Shown here piece by piece: positions 19,636 through 29,434 of a stretch of DNA of 64,000 nt. Within the stretch, counting starts at the first letter, position 1; every line of letters begins with the position of its first letter. The DNA is from Blattabacterium cuenoti (GTDB taxonomy: Bacteria; Bacteroidota; Bacteroidia; Flavobacteriales; Blattabacteriaceae), in assembly GCF_014251735.1 (NCBI RefSeq), contig NZ_CP059197.1, positions 424,501 through 488,500 on the forward strand. The letters run 5' to 3'. A program made the position numbers and the translations under genes. Below the pieces are notes generated by a model that was not told the origin of the DNA, did not search any database, and saw only the letters and a program-made list of their open reading frames with translations.

Positions 19636-19758
19636 GAGAAATATTTTTTCTAAAAAAGAAAAACATCCTACTTAAACAAGTTTTTTAATTCTATAAAAAA
19701 ATACTATTCAAATTAAATTAATGTTCACAAAAATTTATTGAAACTATCAAATATTTTA

Positions 19759-19792
19759 TCTTAAAAAAAAGAAGAAAAAAAATTTTTTAAGA
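19759..19792. repeat. A+T-only inverted repeat upstream of pncB
   Basis: TCTTAAAAAA (19759-19768) and TTTTTTAAGA (19783-19792) are exact 10-base inverted copies separated by 14 purine-rich bases, ending 10 bases before the pncB ATG. It could fold in the pncB leader or be a chance product of A/T tracts; only two pairs are G-C. Confidence 0.3.
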
Positions 19793-19802
19793 ATTCCAAA
19801 GA

Positions 19803-21002
19803 ATGCACTTGATGAAAATGAAATATTTTCCTATTATATGGTCTTTATTAGACAATGATTTTTATAAATTTACCATGCAAAATGCCATAATAAAATTATT
19901 TCCTTATGCAAAGGCAAAATATGAATTGATTAACCGGGGAAAACATTCTTTTCCAAATAATTTTGCAAATATTTTAAAAGGTTATCTCAAAAAAATGGCT
20001 CACCTAAAATTATCAAATAAAGAAAGAATTTATCTAGAAAAAAATTGTCCCTATTTAGATTCTTCATACTTAGATTTTTTAGAAAAATATCAATATAATC
20101 CAAAAGAAGTTAATATATCTCAGAATGGAAAAAATATACAAATTCATATAGAAGGATTATGGAGTAGAACTATTTTATGGGAAGTACCTTTAATGGCTAC
20201 AATATCTGAATTATATTACTATTTAACAGGAGCAAAACGTATTTCTGATAATGAAATTATTTTTATAACAAGAAAAAAATTAGCCAAATACAAAAAGTTG
20301 AATGTTAAAATCGGTGAGTATGGAACAAGAAGAAGATACTCTTATGAAGTCCAAAAAATAGTCTTAAAAATTTTAAAAGAAGAAGGAAATCCTTTCTTTA
20401 TGGGAAGTAGTAATGTTCACCTATCCAAAATTTTTTCCATAAAACCTCTTGGAACACATGGACATGAATGGATCATGTTTCATGCAGCTAAATATGGGTT
20501 TAATATAGCGGATCGAATAGCTATGGAAAATTGGTTAAATATATATGGAAAAAATCTAGGAATCGCTTTGTCCGATACATATACTTCCTCCGTGTTCTTC
20601 CAAAATTTCGATAAAAAACTAGCAAATATTTTCGAAGGAATTAGACATGATAGTGGAAACCCTATTTCATTTATTGATGAAACCATCAAACATTACAATA
20701 AATTTAATATAAATCCTCTACAAAAAAAGATTATATTTTCTGATAACTTAGATCCATATAAAGTAGCTAATATTTCTTCTTTTTGCAAGAAAAGAATCGA
20801 TTCATTTTTTGGGATAGGTACTAATTTTACAAATGATGTAGGACAGCCGTCTATGAACATAGTCATTAAAATGGTAAAAGCTTTACCAGAAAAAAAATGG
20901 ATCTCCGTTGTTAAACTCTCTAATATAGAAGAAAAATCTACAGGAGATAAAAACATGATTTTTTTGGCTAAAAAAATTCTTCATTTATCATCCAAAAATT
21001 AA
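19803..21002 (+). CDS. pncB: Nicotinate phosphoribosyltransferase
   Basis: Converts nicotinate and PRPP to nicotinate mononucleotide, the entry to NAD by salvage. 399 aa. Seen: SLLDNDFYKFTMQNAI at the start, EYGTRRRYSYEVQKIV, the phosphorylated-His region KPLGTHGHEWIMFHAA, SDTYTSSVFF, GIRHDSGNP and FGIGTNFTNDVG. Met codons at 19803, 19812 and 19818 could each start translation; the later ones fit the family better. Suggests the symbiont imports nicotinate, if the de novo genes are absent elsewhere. Confidence 0.95.
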   Translation: MHLMKMKYFPIIWSLLDNDFYKFTMQNAIIKLFPYAKAKYELINRGKHSFPNNFANILKGYLKKMAHLKLSNKERIYLEKNCPYLDSSYLDFLEKYQYNPKEVNISQNGKNIQIHIEGLWSRTILWEVPLMATISELYYYLTGAKRISDNEIIFITRKKLAKYKKLNVKIGEYGTRRRYSYEVQKIVLKILKEEGNPFFMGSSNVHLSKIFSIKPLGTHGHEWIMFHAAKYGFNIADRIAMENWLNIYGKNLGIALSDTYTSSVFFQNFDKKLANIFEGIRHDSGNPISFIDETIKHYNKFNINPLQKKIIFSDNLDPYKVANISSFCKKRIDSFFGIGTNFTNDVGQPSMNIVIKMVKALPEKKWISVVKLSNIEEKSTGDKNMIFLAKKILHLSSKN

Positions 21003-21017
21003 GGATATTTTTCAATT

Positions 21018-21032
21018 ATGACATAATGACAT
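21018..21032. promoter_or_regulatory. 15-bp palindrome upstream of miaB, candidate operator
   Basis: ATGACATAATGACAT, an instance of ATGnCATnATGnCAT, between pncB and miaB, 50 bases before the miaB ATG. The same palindrome recurs upstream of groES (24502-24516). The operon it precedes includes the sigma-54 activator gene, so autoregulation is conceivable. Function is inferred only from recurrence and position. Confidence 0.33.
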
Positions 21033-21081
21033 TTTATTTTTTTACCTTTATTATAATCATTTAAATAATTTTATAAATGAG

Positions 21082-22494
21082 ATGAAAAAAATTTTTCTTA
21101 ATACCTTAAAGACTCCATTTTTTTATATAGAAAACTACGGTTGCCAAATGAATGTATCTGACACTGAAATAATAGTTTCAATTCTATCGGAAAATGGATT
21201 TTCATTAACAAATGATTTAAAAAAGGCTCATATAATCCTACTGAATACATGTGCAATACGAAAAAAAGCAGAACTATCCATTAAAAAAAGATTAGATAAT
21301 CTGAAATATTTAAAATCAAAAAATCAAAAAATTCCATTATTTGGTATTCTAGGATGTTTATCAAAATCAGAAAAACATTTATTTTCAAACTTGATAGATT
21401 TTTCTGTAGGTCCAAATTCTTACAAAAAGATACCTGATATCATTCGTTTAGTTATGATAAATGATAGAGAAAAAATAAAAAAAATTCTATCATTTGAAAA
21501 TCAAAACGAAACATATGAAAATATTAGTCCTTCTCCATATACAAAAAAAATAACTACTTTTTTAAGCATAACAAGAGGATGTGATAATATGTGCACATTT
21601 TGTATAGTTCCTTTTACAAGAGGAAGAGAAAGAAGCAGCAGTCCATATTCTATAATTAAGGAATGTGAAAAATTATACGAAAATGGATATAAAGAAGTGA
21701 CTTTATTAGGTCAAAATGTTGATTCTTATCTTTGGGTTGGTGGAGGGTTGTTAAAAAAACAGATAAAAATAGATAAAGATAATAATAACGAAAAAGCCGT
21801 TGATTTTTCAAATCTTTTAGATTTATTAGCTTCAGAAATACCCTTTATGCGAATTCGGTTTTCTACGTCTAATCCTCATGATATGTCTGATAGAGTTATA
21901 GAAGTTATTTCAAAACATTCTAACATATGTAAACATATTCATTTACCAGTTCAATCAGGAAGTAATAAAATATTAAAACTGATGAATCGGAAATATACTC
22001 GTGAAAAATATCTTTCTTTAATACATAAAATTAGGTCTATAGTGCCTGAATGTTCTATTTCACATGATATTATAACAGGTTTTTGTCATGAAGAAGAAGA
22101 AGATCATTTAGAAACTATTAGTTTAATGAATGAAGTAAAATATGACTATGGTTATATGTTTTCTTATTCTCCTAGACCTGGAACCTATGCATACAAAAAA
22201 TTAAAAGATAATGTTCCAGAAAATGTAAAAAAAAGAAGATTAAAAGAAATTATTGATTTGCAAAGAATTCATTCTTTTTTTCGAATGAAAAAATATTTGG
22301 GAACAATACAAGAAGTTTTAATAGAAGGAAAATCCAAAAAAGACAATCAAAATTGGTATGGACGAAATACACAAAATATTGTGGTAGTTTTTCCAAAAAA
22401 ACTATCAAAAATAGGAGAAATAGTTTTTGTGAAAATAACGAATTGTACATCTGCTACATTAATAGGAAGAATAGATGATAATGAAGATAAATAA
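21082..22494 (+). CDS. miaB: tRNA-2-methylthio-N6-dimethylallyladenosine synthase
   Basis: Radical-SAM methylthiotransferase that adds a methylthio group to i6A37 of tRNAs reading UNN codons; it acts after MiaA, also encoded here. 470 aa. Seen: N-terminal auxiliary cluster cysteines in NYGCQMN, LNTCAIR and GILGCLS, the radical-SAM motif RGCDNMCTFCIVPFTRGRER (CxxxCxxC), and a C-terminal TRAM domain. Head of miaB - activator - lptE - secG, with groESL beyond, a conserved neighbourhood in Flavobacteriia. Confidence 0.97.
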   Translation: MKKIFLNTLKTPFFYIENYGCQMNVSDTEIIVSILSENGFSLTNDLKKAHIILLNTCAIRKKAELSIKKRLDNLKYLKSKNQKIPLFGILGCLSKSEKHLFSNLIDFSVGPNSYKKIPDIIRLVMINDREKIKKILSFENQNETYENISPSPYTKKITTFLSITRGCDNMCTFCIVPFTRGRERSSSPYSIIKECEKLYENGYKEVTLLGQNVDSYLWVGGGLLKKQIKIDKDNNNEKAVDFSNLLDLLASEIPFMRIRFSTSNPHDMSDRVIEVISKHSNICKHIHLPVQSGSNKILKLMNRKYTREKYLSLIHKIRSIVPECSISHDIITGFCHEEEEDHLETISLMNEVKYDYGYMFSYSPRPGTYAYKKLKDNVPENVKKRRLKEIIDLQRIHSFFRMKKYLGTIQEVLIEGKSKKDNQNWYGRNTQNIVVVFPKKLSKIGEIVFVKITNCTSATLIGRIDDNEDK

Positions 22495-22512
22495 TAAAAT
22501 CCATCCTAATAC

Positions 22513-23793
22513 ATGGAATCTATTCACAATGTAAAACAAAAATTTAGTATTGTTGGAAATGATTATGCTTTACATAGAGCATTAGAAAAGGCTATTCAAG
22601 TAGCACCTACAGATATTTCTGTATTAGTTATTGGAGAGAGTGGAGTAGGAAAAGAATTTATTCCAAAAATTATTCATCAATTTTCTTGTAGAAAACATCA
22701 TTCTTATATTGCTGTAAATTGTGGAGCTATTCCAGAAGGAACAATTGATAGCGAACTATTTGGACATGAAAAAGGATCTTTTACAGGTGCAACAAGCATG
22801 CGTAAGGGGTATTTTGAAGTGGTGAATGGTGGAACTATTTTTTTAGATGAGGTTGGCGAGCTTCCTTTAACTACACAAGTTCGTCTTCTTAGAGTTTTAG
22901 AATCTGGTGAATTTATGAAAGTAGGATCTTCTGAAATACAAAAAACGAACATACGTATTGTCGCTGCTACTAATTTGAATATGATAGAATCTATTCAAAA
23001 AGGAAAATTTAGAGAAGATTTATATTATCGTCTAAATACTGTACAAATTAATGTACCACCCTTACGTTTTCGTAAGAATGATATTAAATTATTGTTTAAA
23101 AAATTTTCTAATGATTTTGCTGAAAAATATCACATGCCTCCAGTCAAACTTACTGAAGAAGCCTTTAAGTATTTAGAAAATTATCCTTGGCCTGGAAATA
23201 TTAGACAATTGAAAAACTTAACAGAACAAGTATCTGTCGTTGAAAAAAAACGTGATATATCTATAGAAAAATTAAAAGAATATCTCCCAGAAAATATTCC
23301 TTCTTTATCTATTTCTAGTTCAAATAATGAACAATTTTTTCATGATTTTTCGAATGAAAGAGATTTTATTTATAAAGTTTTGTTTGATATGAGGAAAAAT
23401 TTGAATAATCTAAAAAATTTAACCTTACAATTGATAAAAAGTCAAAACAATGCTAATAATAATTTTTTAGAAGAAAATCAACAACTTATGGAAAAAGTTT
23501 TTGGAAATATGATTAATACATCGAACAATCCTGTCAAATCTATAATGGAAGATTCTATATTCAGATTAGAACATTCCTATAAATCGTCTGAAAATGATGA
23601 TCTTGATTATGAAGAAGTAGAAGAAGATGCTACTAATAAAAATGAATCAAATACTTTTTCCTTACAGAAAAGAGAAATAGAATTTATTCAAAAAGCTCTA
23701 AAAAAAAATAATGGAAAAAGAAGAAAAACAGCTAGAGAATTAGGAATTTCAGAAAGAACATTATATAGGAAAATCAAACAATATGGTTTGTAA
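22513..23793 (+). CDS. Sigma-54-dependent enhancer-binding transcription activator
   Basis: 426-aa AAA+ activator that would remodel RpoN-RNA polymerase at -24/-12 promoters. Seen: AAA+ domain from residue 12, Walker A GESGVGKE (41-48), sigma-54 contact loop GSFTGA (88-93; usual form GAFTGA), Walker B TIFLDE (108-113), arginine finger in REDLYYRLN, sensor-2 WPGNIRQLKN, a low-complexity acidic Asn/Glu-rich linker (262-380) and a Fis-type helix-turn-helix (385-426). There is no N-terminal receiver, GAF or PAS domain, so no input module is visible, as in PspF. Overlaps lptE by 11 bases. Its targets are unknown; groESL and dnaK are candidates. Confidence 0.95.
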   Translation: MESIHNVKQKFSIVGNDYALHRALEKAIQVAPTDISVLVIGESGVGKEFIPKIIHQFSCRKHHSYIAVNCGAIPEGTIDSELFGHEKGSFTGATSMRKGYFEVVNGGTIFLDEVGELPLTTQVRLLRVLESGEFMKVGSSEIQKTNIRIVAATNLNMIESIQKGKFREDLYYRLNTVQINVPPLRFRKNDIKLLFKKFSNDFAEKYHMPPVKLTEEAFKYLENYPWPGNIRQLKNLTEQVSVVEKKRDISIEKLKEYLPENIPSLSISSSNNEQFFHDFSNERDFIYKVLFDMRKNLNNLKNLTLQLIKSQNNANNNFLEENQQLMEKVFGNMINTSNNPVKSIMEDSIFRLEHSYKSSENDDLDYEEVEEDATNKNESNTFSLQKREIEFIQKALKKNNGKRRKTARELGISERTLYRKIKQYGL

Positions 23794-24250
23794 ACAAATC
23801 CTGATTATTTTTGTTACTAGTTTTATTGTATTTTATAATCATGTTTATTCCGAGAAAGAGAAAACAATAGAACTTGGAAACTTTTCGGAAGAAATAAATA
23901 TTCCAGGAATGTCTGTTTCTTTTGAATTGAAAAAAAATTTGGAGGATTATATCCTTTTGCATAATCCTTTGAGCTTAGTTTTAAAAAATGGAGATATTCT
24001 TTTAGAAGGAAAATTCACTGATTATAAAATACACTCAATAAAAAATCATCCATTGAAAATAATTGAAATAAAAGCAAAAATTTTTTTTATAGATAAATCA
24101 AATCCAGAGAAAAATTGGACTCAAGATTTTGAAATTATAGAGAATGTTTCTCATGATGAAGCTTCTTTTATAGATAATTATCATATAATAGATCAAATTA
24201 AAAAAAATTTTGTAGTTAAATTGTACAATAGAATATTTAATGATTGGTAA
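23783..24250 (+). CDS. lptE: LptE-family LPS assembly protein
   Basis: 155 aa. Resembles the LptE family, whose members plug the LptD barrel that places lipopolysaccharide in the outer leaflet. Seen: a hydrophobic N-terminal signal (about 5-18), then a mature part matching the Bacteroidota pattern (TIELGNFSEEINIPGMSVSFELKKNLEDYIL). Position between the sigma-54 activator and secG is diagnostic in Flavobacteriia. Unusual: no lipobox Cys at the end of the signal (FYNHVYSEK), so it is probably not lipidated. Identification rests on weak similarity and strong synteny. Confidence 0.75.
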   Translation: MVCKQILIIFVTSFIVFYNHVYSEKEKTIELGNFSEEINIPGMSVSFELKKNLEDYILLHNPLSLVLKNGDILLEGKFTDYKIHSIKNHPLKIIEIKAKIFFIDKSNPEKNWTQDFEIIENVSHDEASFIDNYHIIDQIKKNFVVKLYNRIFNDW

Positions 24251-24259
24251 AAAAAGCTA

Positions 24260-24490
24260 ATGTATTCAACCATACTTATTGGATTTTTTATTATTCTAAC
24301 ATGTTTATTTCTTATTGGGATAATTTTAATCCAAAATCCTAAAAAAGGACTTATTTCTCAATCTTTTATGGAGAAAAATTTTAGATTTTTTGGAATAAAA
24401 AGAACTAATATTTTTTTGGAAAAAATAACTTGGATTTTATCTATTATCATCTTATTTCTAACTTTATTTTTCAATCTTTTATTAAAGTAG
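24260..24490 (+). CDS. secG: Preprotein translocase subunit SecG
   Basis: 76-aa inner-membrane subunit that assists SecYE and SecA. Seen: first membrane segment ILIGFFIILTCLFLIGIILIQ, the conserved cytoplasmic loop IQNPKKGLISQSF, and a second membrane segment ITWILSIIILFLTLFFNLLL. The Gly/Ser-rich C-terminal tail found in free-living relatives is missing. Nine bases after lptE. Confidence 0.92.
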   Translation: MYSTILIGFFIILTCLFLIGIILIQNPKKGLISQSFMEKNFRFFGIKRTNIFLEKITWILSIIILFLTLFFNLLLK

Positions 24491-24501
24491 AAATAAAAAA
24501 T

Positions 24502-24516
24502 ATGTCATTATGGCAT
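24502..24516. promoter_or_regulatory. 15-bp palindrome upstream of groES, candidate activator site
   Basis: ATGTCATTATGGCAT, matching ATGnCATnATGnCAT, centred about 76 bases before the predicted sigma-54 start of groES. That is within the range used by enhancer-binding proteins. A second copy lies upstream of miaB. Binding is untested. Confidence 0.35.
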
Positions 24517-24557
24517 TAAATTTTATATAATTGTATAAAAATTCAAATTTTTTTTAT

Positions 24558-24574
24558 TTGGCATGTTTTTGGCT
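24558..24574 (+). promoter_or_regulatory. Candidate sigma-54 (-24/-12) promoter of groESL
   Basis: TTGGCATGTTTTTGGCT aligns to YTGGCACGRNNNTTGCW with invariant GG at 24560-24561 and GC at 24572-24573 at exact spacing; mismatches are at three less conserved positions. Predicted start is about 24585, leader about 29 nt. An imperfect housekeeping element (TTTATTTG, 24553-24560, one mismatch to TAnnTTTG) overlaps it and is the main alternative. Confidence 0.48.
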
Positions 24575-24577
24575 TTG

Positions 24578-24594
24578 AACGATTAAGTATCGTT
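24578..24594. repeat. Inverted repeat in the groES leader
   Basis: AACGAT and ATCGTT, perfect 6-base arms with a 5-base centre (TAAGT), span the predicted start of groES transcription. As DNA it could be an operator, and as RNA a small hairpin if transcription begins upstream at the alternative promoter. It does not match the CIRCE element. Confidence 0.3.
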
Positions 24595-24613
24595 AACCTT
24601 AAAAATTATAAAT

Positions 24614-26582
<1,969 letters not shown>

Positions 26583-26603
26583 ATGATAAATCTAAAATAA
26601 AAT

Positions 26604-26644
26604 AAAAAAAATAGTGTCATAAAAAAGCAGACACTATTTTTTTT
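26604..26644. terminator. Bidirectional intrinsic terminator between groEL and kdsC
   Basis: Perfect 15-bp stem (AAAAAAAATAGTGTC at 26604-26618 with its complement at 26630-26644) and an 11-base loop. The G+C-containing core ATAGTGTC is flanked by A on one side and T on the other, so it works as stem plus U-tract on either strand. It abuts the kdsC stop codon. It is the clearest intrinsic terminator in the window. Confidence 0.85.
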
Positions 26645-27145
26645 TTAAAACCAGTTTTTTTGTATTTTTAAAGTTTGTTCAATTACATCTCTTACACATC
26701 CTTTTCCGCCTTTTTTTGGCGAAATATATTTAGATATCTCTTTAACTTCTTGAACAGCATCTATTGGAGAACATGGCAATGCAACAGATTTCATGATTTC
26801 TATATCTGGAATATCATCTCCCATATATAAGATACTATTTTTGGGAATATTCAAAATGTGACAATATTCATCTAAATATTTCTTTTTATTATCAACCCCT
26901 TGGTAAATATGACGAATATTTAAACCTCTTAAGCGTCTAAAAACCATTAAGTCTGACCCTCTTGTTATAATACATAAATTATATCCTTTCTTTTTCGCTA
27001 GTTGCATAGCATATCCATCTTTAGCGGACATTTGACGGACCATATTTCCATCAGGAAATAGATTTAAAGTACAATTTGTTAATACCCCATCAACATCAAA
27101 TATAAAAGTATTAATATTATTCATTATATTCCTATAGTTATCCAT
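26645..27145 (-). CDS. kdsC: KDO-8-phosphate phosphatase family protein (HAD type)
   Basis: 166-aa C0-type HAD phosphatase. Seen: motif I FDVDGVLTNC (nucleophile Asp), motif II around CIITRGSD, Lys in the YLDEY...IPKNSILYMGDDIPDIEIM region and motif IV GDDIPD. The family makes 3-deoxy-D-manno-octulosonate for the LPS inner core. The homologous partners are not in the window, so the substrate is assigned by family only. Confidence 0.85.
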   Translation of the reverse strand: MDNYRNIMNNINTFIFDVDGVLTNCTLNLFPDGNMVRQMSAKDGYAMQLAKKKGYNLCIITRGSDLMVFRRLRGLNIRHIYQGVDNKKKYLDEYCHILNIPKNSILYMGDDIPDIEIMKSVALPCSPIDAVQEVKEISKYISPKKGGKGCVRDVIEQTLKIQKNWF

Positions 27146-27221
27146 AAAAGACCCAATTACTAAAAAAAATGACTTAAAAAATCGCTATAAATAAACTATA
27201 AATAATAATGAATGAATACTA

Positions 27222-27611
27222 TTATATATCTTCAAAATCAATATTCGTGAATTTTTTCGCTTCTGATGTTTTTTTTTGTGCATCTTTAATTTCTTGATTA
27301 AAAGCATGATTTTTGAAATCTTTTTGATGACGTTCCGAGATCACTTCTCTCCCTTTTTCATTAATGATAAATCGAATCATATCATCCAATATACTCTGAA
27401 ACTTAGAAAAATCTTCTTTATACAAATAAATTTTATGTTTTTTGTAAGTGACTTCACCAGTTTCAGAAAAATTTTTCTTACTCTCAGTTATAGTTAAATA
27501 ATAATCTCCTGCTCTAGTTTCTCTTGCATCAAAAAAGTACGTACGACTACCAGTCTTTAGAGTACGTGAACAAATTTCATTTCTTTCTTTAATATTTTCT
27601 TTTTCGTCCAT
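27222..27611 (-). CDS. DUF3276 / PUR-alpha-like nucleic-acid-binding protein
   Basis: 129-aa protein of a Bacteroidota and spirochaete family with a PUR-like fold that binds single-stranded nucleic acid. Seen: RTLKTGSRTYFFDARETRAGDYYLTITESKK, KHKIYLYKEDFSKFQSILDDMIRFI, typical of the family, and an acidic/basic tail. I start at ATG (complement of 27609-27611); the open frame reaches 3 codons further to a TTG. Cellular role in these bacteria is unknown. Confidence 0.88.
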   Translation of the reverse strand: MDEKENIKERNEICSRTLKTGSRTYFFDARETRAGDYYLTITESKKNFSETGEVTYKKHKIYLYKEDFSKFQSILDDMIRFIINEKGREVISERHQKDFKNHAFNQEIKDAQKKTSEAKKFTNIDFEDI

Positions 27612-27640
27612 TTCAATCAATATTAATATTCCTAATTGAG

Positions 27641-27648
27641 CAAATCTA
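27641..27648 (-). promoter_or_regulatory. Candidate -7 element for the DUF3276 gene
   Basis: TAGATTTG on the minus strand, exact TAnnTTTG match 30 bases upstream of the ATG, identical to the element of the tRNA-tuf operon at 58309-58316. Predicted start is about 27634. No clear -33 partner. Confidence 0.5.
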
Positions 27649-27703
27649 AATAAAAAAAATGGTCTACACTACTTTTCCTGAAATTATTATAAATAATTTT
27701 TCT

Positions 27704-29434
27704 CTAAAAAAAGATACTAGGATTTCCTATTTTAGATATTTTTCCATTTTTTAAAACAATAATAAGATCAAAATCAGATATATAAGATATATCATGCGTA
27801 ATAATGATAATAGTGCTATTTCTCATATCCTCTTTTATATAACGAATGATTGATTTTCTAGTTTTTTGATCTATAGCAGAAAAACTATCATCAAATATAA
27901 GAATACTTGGATTCCTTATAATAGCTCTAGCTATACATATTCTTTGCTTTTGACCTCCAGATAAAGTCATTCCTCTTTCTCCTATAACAGTATCATATCC
28001 ATCTTTAAAATTAAGAATATCATCTTCTATCATAGCCTTTTTGGCTGCATCATAAACTTTATTAGGTTCTACTTTTTCTATGCATCCTAAAGCAATATTA
28101 TTATAAATAGAATCCGAAAATAAAAAAGATTCTTGAGGAACGTAACCTATTTTACTTCGAAAATTATAAAGATCATGATTTTTCAAAGATAAATTATCGA
28201 TAAGAATTTCTCCTTTATAAGGATCATATAAACGGGAAATCAATTTTCCTATAGTTGTTTTCCCAGATCCTGTTTCTCCAGTCAATATTAAAGTTTTTCC
28301 TTTTGGAATAGTAAAAGATACTTTACTTATAGTTTTCGTAGCTTGATCTTTTCTATTATAATAAATAAAGCTAACATTTTTAAATTGAACTTTTCCAAGT
28401 ATTTTGGTTTTTATTAAATTATTATCATTAAATATTTCAGGCGTTTCTTTTAAGAATTCATTAATACGTAATTGTGATACTTTTGCTCTTTCTACAATAG
28501 AAACTACCCATCCTAAAATAATAAAAGGAAAAATCAAAACATTTATATATGTAAAAAATTCTGCAATAGTTCCTATTTCTCTTATTTCTCCGTTAAAATA
28601 TTTTTTACCTCCAAAAAAAAGGATTAATAAATGACTTGTTCCAATAAGAAAAATAATAACAGAAGATAGAATGGTATCAATTTTAGCTAATTCTATATTT
28701 CTATTTCGATATTCCAATATAATTTTTTTATGTTTTTCTTGAAAAAACTTTTCAGATACAAATGATTTAATTACTTGAATACCAGAAAAAGTTTCTTGCA
28801 TAAAAGAACAAATAAGAGATTGATAATTTTGTACTTCTTCACTTTTCTTGGTTATGTAAATGCTAATATAATAAATGGAAATAAAAAGGATAGGTATAGG
28901 TAAAATTACATAAAAAGTTAATGTTCTATCTATACGAAACATTTGTATGAAAACCATTAAAAATAAAACTACAAGATTAATAAAATACATCACTCCTGGA
29001 CCTATATACTGTCGTATAAAAGAAACGTCTTCCGTAAGACGATTCATTAAGTCCCCTGTTGAATTTTTTTTATAAAAAGATAAATTTAACTTTTGATAAT
29101 GTGAAAAAATTTCATTTTTTATATCAAATTCAATCATCCTAGATGTAGTAATAATACATTGTCTCATATGATATTTTACAAATCCACCTATAATTGGGAT
29201 TATCAATATAATACCTGTATATATACAGATTTCTACTTCTAAATTTGAATAAGTTTTTGTATCATGTTTTGAAAAACTTATGAAAAGATTTTTAATGGTA
29301 TTAACAGATTTTCCTATATATGGAATGGGTAACAAAGTTAAAACATTGGATATTAAAATCAATATGAACCCCATGCATAAACGCGATTTATATTTACGAA
29401 AATATTTCTTACTAAAATGCAGTAAACCCCCCAT
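27704..29434 (-). CDS. ABC exporter, permease-ATPase fusion (MsbA/multidrug type)
   Basis: 576-aa half-transporter that would work as a homodimer. Seen: six membrane segments over residues 15-310, the coupling region, Walker A GETGSGKTTIGK, Q-loop GYVPQESFLFSDSI, signature LSGGQKQR, Walker B ILIFDDSFSAID and H-loop ITHD. MsbA-type lipid flipping is plausible, as the window also has LPS-related lptE and kdsC, but the family also exports drugs and peptides. A TAnnTTTG match at 29443-29450 (minus strand) lies too close to the ATG to be convincing. Confidence 0.9.
   Translation of the reverse strand: MGGLLHFSKKYFRKYKSRLCMGFILILISNVLTLLPIPYIGKSVNTIKNLFISFSKHDTKTYSNLEVEICIYTGIILIIPIIGGFVKYHMRQCIITTSRMIEFDIKNEIFSHYQKLNLSFYKKNSTGDLMNRLTEDVSFIRQYIGPGVMYFINLVVLFLMVFIQMFRIDRTLTFYVILPIPILFISIYYISIYITKKSEEVQNYQSLICSFMQETFSGIQVIKSFVSEKFFQEKHKKIILEYRNRNIELAKIDTILSSVIIFLIGTSHLLILFFGGKKYFNGEIREIGTIAEFFTYINVLIFPFIILGWVVSIVERAKVSQLRINEFLKETPEIFNDNNLIKTKILGKVQFKNVSFIYYNRKDQATKTISKVSFTIPKGKTLILTGETGSGKTTIGKLISRLYDPYKGEILIDNLSLKNHDLYNFRSKIGYVPQESFLFSDSIYNNIALGCIEKVEPNKVYDAAKKAMIEDDILNFKDGYDTVIGERGMTLSGGQKQRICIARAIIRNPSILIFDDSFSAIDQKTRKSIIRYIKEDMRNSTIIIITHDISYISDFDLIIVLKNGKISKIGNPSIFF

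Noticed and set aside
24502..24516. The ATGTCATTATGGCAT site read as a second sigma-54 promoter (TGGCAT...)
   Set aside because: There is no GC at the -12 position at the required spacing (TGGCATTAAATTTTAT), so I treat it as a palindromic site instead.
24491..24613. CIRCE element for HrcA upstream of groES
   Set aside because: The only inverted repeat, AACGAT-N5-ATCGTT, does not fit the CIRCE consensus TTAGCACTC-N9-GAGTGCTAA.
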